Shown: piece after piece, positions 62,562 to 64,000 of the stretch
Layout of the letters: each line of letters begins with the position of its first letter
How positions within the stretch are numbered: position 1 is the first letter of the stretch
Source of the DNA: JAIQFL01 sp035501495
GTDB taxonomy: Bacteria; Acidobacteriota; Terriglobia; Bryobacterales; Bryobacteraceae
NCBI GenBank assembly: GCA_035501495.1
Contig: DATJWB010000273.1
Span: 136,541 to 200,540, forward strand
DNA length: 64,000 nt
Reading direction: 5' to 3'
Position numbers and translations under genes: made by a program
The notes under the pieces: model-generated
Databases searched by the model: none
Told to the model about the DNA's origin: nothing
Seen by the model: only the letters and a program-made list of their open reading frames with translations

Positions 62562-63740
62562 TTAACAAGAGGAGGGAGCGCTGTCGGCGAGGCTGTTCGC
62601 CCTGGCCTCGCCCGGCCAGTAGACGGCTATGGGCCTCGACTCCCGGGCCTCGGTTTCGACGAGGGACGGGTGGACGAGGCTGCGCGCGGCCATCTCTTCC
62701 CGCATGGCATCCAGGCAGTCGATTTCGAATTCCCGATTGCCGCTGGGGCGCTCGGAACGCAAGGCATGGAGCGCCCGATCGATCCGTTGAAGAGCGCTGC
62801 CATGACGCCCTTCGGCGAATTCTACCGCGGCTTCCGCCCGCTGACGCACCGGATCGCCCTCAAGACGGGTTTCGCGAGCCAGCCACTGTCTGGCCTCCGC
62901 GATGTCTCCGCGGTGGAAAGCCAGGAAATACGCCGCTTCGAGGGCATACTGCGGGCCGTCTCCGGCCGTCCAGCCACTGAGAAGCGGCGCGAGGTGCGAC
63001 CACGCGGCCGGAGTGTTCCGGCTGTCGAGCGAGTGAATGTATGCTACGTAAAAGATGTAACGCGCCTGGGCGGAAGCACCATCGCCTGCCGTTGGTTCGA
63101 GCCGCCGGATCAGCTCGGAGGGCCAATCGCGCGGACGAAGAGGCGTGTAATTGACGCTGTCCGCCAACAGGTCTCTTTCCATCGCGTCGGCGGGCTCGCC
63201 GCCCTGGAGGATCCGCCACAGTTGCAAACCGTCGGACTCCACGCCGCGGAGCCGCAAAGGAAACAGTTGGAGCACCCCAATGAAGCACATCTGCGCGTTG
63301 ACGATCCAAAACCAGAAACCCAGGTGCGCGGTCGAGCGCAGCGCCAGACGTGTGAAGAACAGGAACGCAATCAACGACACACATGGTCCGGCGGCCAGCC
63401 AGGTCGCTTTTTGCACACGGAAATTCTGGAAGGACGAAGGCACCTGGTACAGCATCCCCGCATGACGGAAGCGGACGCGGCGGATGCGCCAGCCGCCTTC
63501 CACGGCGGCGAATTCGGTCGGACCCATCGTGAACCGCACCGTCCGGAAACCCTGCGCCGCACCCGCGAGCCAGTGCCCTGCCTGGTGAATGGCAATCGCC
63601 GCCAGGGTTCCCAGGAGAAGCAGGACGAGGTGTTCGGCCAACCCGGGCCGCGCAAACCCGTGCGCCCTGGCCGACAAAGAGGCTATGCCAAAGGTCCCAC
63701 ACACCAGCATGGCGAAAATGTAGGTTGTGCCGTAATCCAT
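62562..63740 (-). CDS. M50-like membrane protein with altered active site
   Basis: A 392-residue protein. Helices occur near 8-25, 35-52, 110-130 and 135-155. The segment AIHQAGHWLAGAAQGFRTVRF lies where site-2 proteases have HExGH; the Glu is Gln. The second M50 motif is recognisable as VLQLFPLRLRGVESDG, with the DG Asp retained. The C-terminal 200 residues are helical (TPR-like: AEARQWLARETRLEGDP, HGSALQRIDRALHALR). It is either a pseudoprotease binding substrates or partners, or a zinc protein with another role. No frameshift is present. Confidence 0.7.
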   Translation of the reverse strand: MDYGTTYIFAMLVCGTFGIASLSARAHGFARPGLAEHLVLLLLGTLAAIAIHQAGHWLAGAAQGFRTVRFTMGPTEFAAVEGGWRIRRVRFRHAGMLYQVPSSFQNFRVQKATWLAAGPCVSLIAFLFFTRLALRSTAHLGFWFWIVNAQMCFIGVLQLFPLRLRGVESDGLQLWRILQGGEPADAMERDLLADSVNYTPLRPRDWPSELIRRLEPTAGDGASAQARYIFYVAYIHSLDSRNTPAAWSHLAPLLSGWTAGDGPQYALEAAYFLAFHRGDIAEARQWLARETRLEGDPVRQRAEAAVEFAEGRHGSALQRIDRALHALRSERPSGNREFEIDCLDAMREEMAARSLVHPSLVETEARESRPIAVYWPGEARANSLADSAPSSC

Positions 63741-63806
63741 ACGATGGGTGAATCTATTGTGCCGTCTGGGCGGCCAACTGTCTAGCTTGCCAATGGTTAA
63801 GGGGTT

Positions 63807-63935
63807 GGCGTGGCGCGGACACTCGTGCCTGTACCCATGGGCCCCGCCGGCCCACCGAAATTCAGGAAAACCCGTGCCGGCGATGTGGCGCGGGCACTCG
63901 TGGCTGCCGCGTCCCCACTCATGGGGACGCTTGTC
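63807..63935. repeat. REP-like repeat, copy 2, plus a partial copy
   Basis: 63904-63935 is identical to 16680-16711, including the 8-6-8 hairpin (63909-63930) and the upstream GTGGCGCGGGCA (63885-63896). A degenerate partial copy (GTGGCGCGGACACTCGTGCCTG-like) starts at 63810. The rest of the 260-bp end of the window holds no gene. Confidence 0.7.
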
Positions 63936-64000
63936 TGGCGTGTACGCTACATTTCATAATCACCGCCGCGAACTCCGCAGAGCCGCGAGAAAACGCTCCC

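Overview
The window is about 62% GC and reads like the chromosome of an acidobacterium of the Solibacter/Bryobacter type (Bryobacterales). The evidence is the gene families together: Oar-like TonB-dependent receptors with an N-terminal carboxypeptidase-regulatory domain, Tat-exported sugar oxidoreductases and TIM-barrel isomerases, BlaI/M56 modules with a TIGR03435-type C-terminal part, ADOP-type MacB/FtsX permeases, Ser/Thr kinases fused to beta-propellers, PEP-CTERM proteins and DUF6600/FecR proteins. No rRNA, tRNA, CRISPR array or complete insertion sequence was found.

Layout. 1-3 kb: the end of a DUF362 protein, an orphan OmpR-type regulator with a shortened receiver, and a divergent membrane protein. 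3-24.5 kb: a sugar-utilisation region with two Oar/SusC-like receptors, a discoidin/clan GH-A glycosidase in frame with a Tat-exported Gfo/Idh/MocA oxidoreductase, two Tat-exported isomerases, a DUF362 protein, a DegT aminotransferase with a cytoplasmic Gfo/Idh/MocA enzyme, an APC permease, a ROK kinase and a broken GH2 exo-glucosaminidase-like gene. One inverted repeat, ATTACG-N4-CGTAAT, lies upstream of all the receptor and glycosidase units. Its centre is 36.5, 36.5 and 58.5 bp from the proposed -10 boxes, so the units look like one regulon. The regulator itself is not in the window.

24.5-44 kb: a region rich in gene remains (truncated permease, decayed TonB receptor, cupredoxin and RCC1 remnants, a frameshifted secreted protein, and an M56/TIGR03435 gene split by an amber codon) mixed with intact housekeeping genes (Lon, MsrA, PGK, pirin, GrpB, a Ser/Thr kinase). 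Just after msrA is a very small membrane ORF whose UGA is followed by a Cys codon and a strong hairpin in the position expected of a bacterial SECIS element. It is a candidate selenoprotein.

44-50 kb: a VOC protein behind a clear operator, a ferredoxin-metallo-beta-lactamase fusion, a PEP-CTERM protein, a FecR/DUF6600 protein and an SH3 lipoprotein. 50-57 kb: a compact phosphorelay of two large histidine kinases and three small receivers. 57-64 kb: an APC transporter, a probably leaderless PIG-L deacetylase, an ADOP permease and an M50-like membrane protein whose catalytic Glu is Gln. A REP-like palindromic repeat occurs at 16.7 kb and 63.9 kb.

All functional statements come from reading the sequence and from family knowledge. 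No database search was run.
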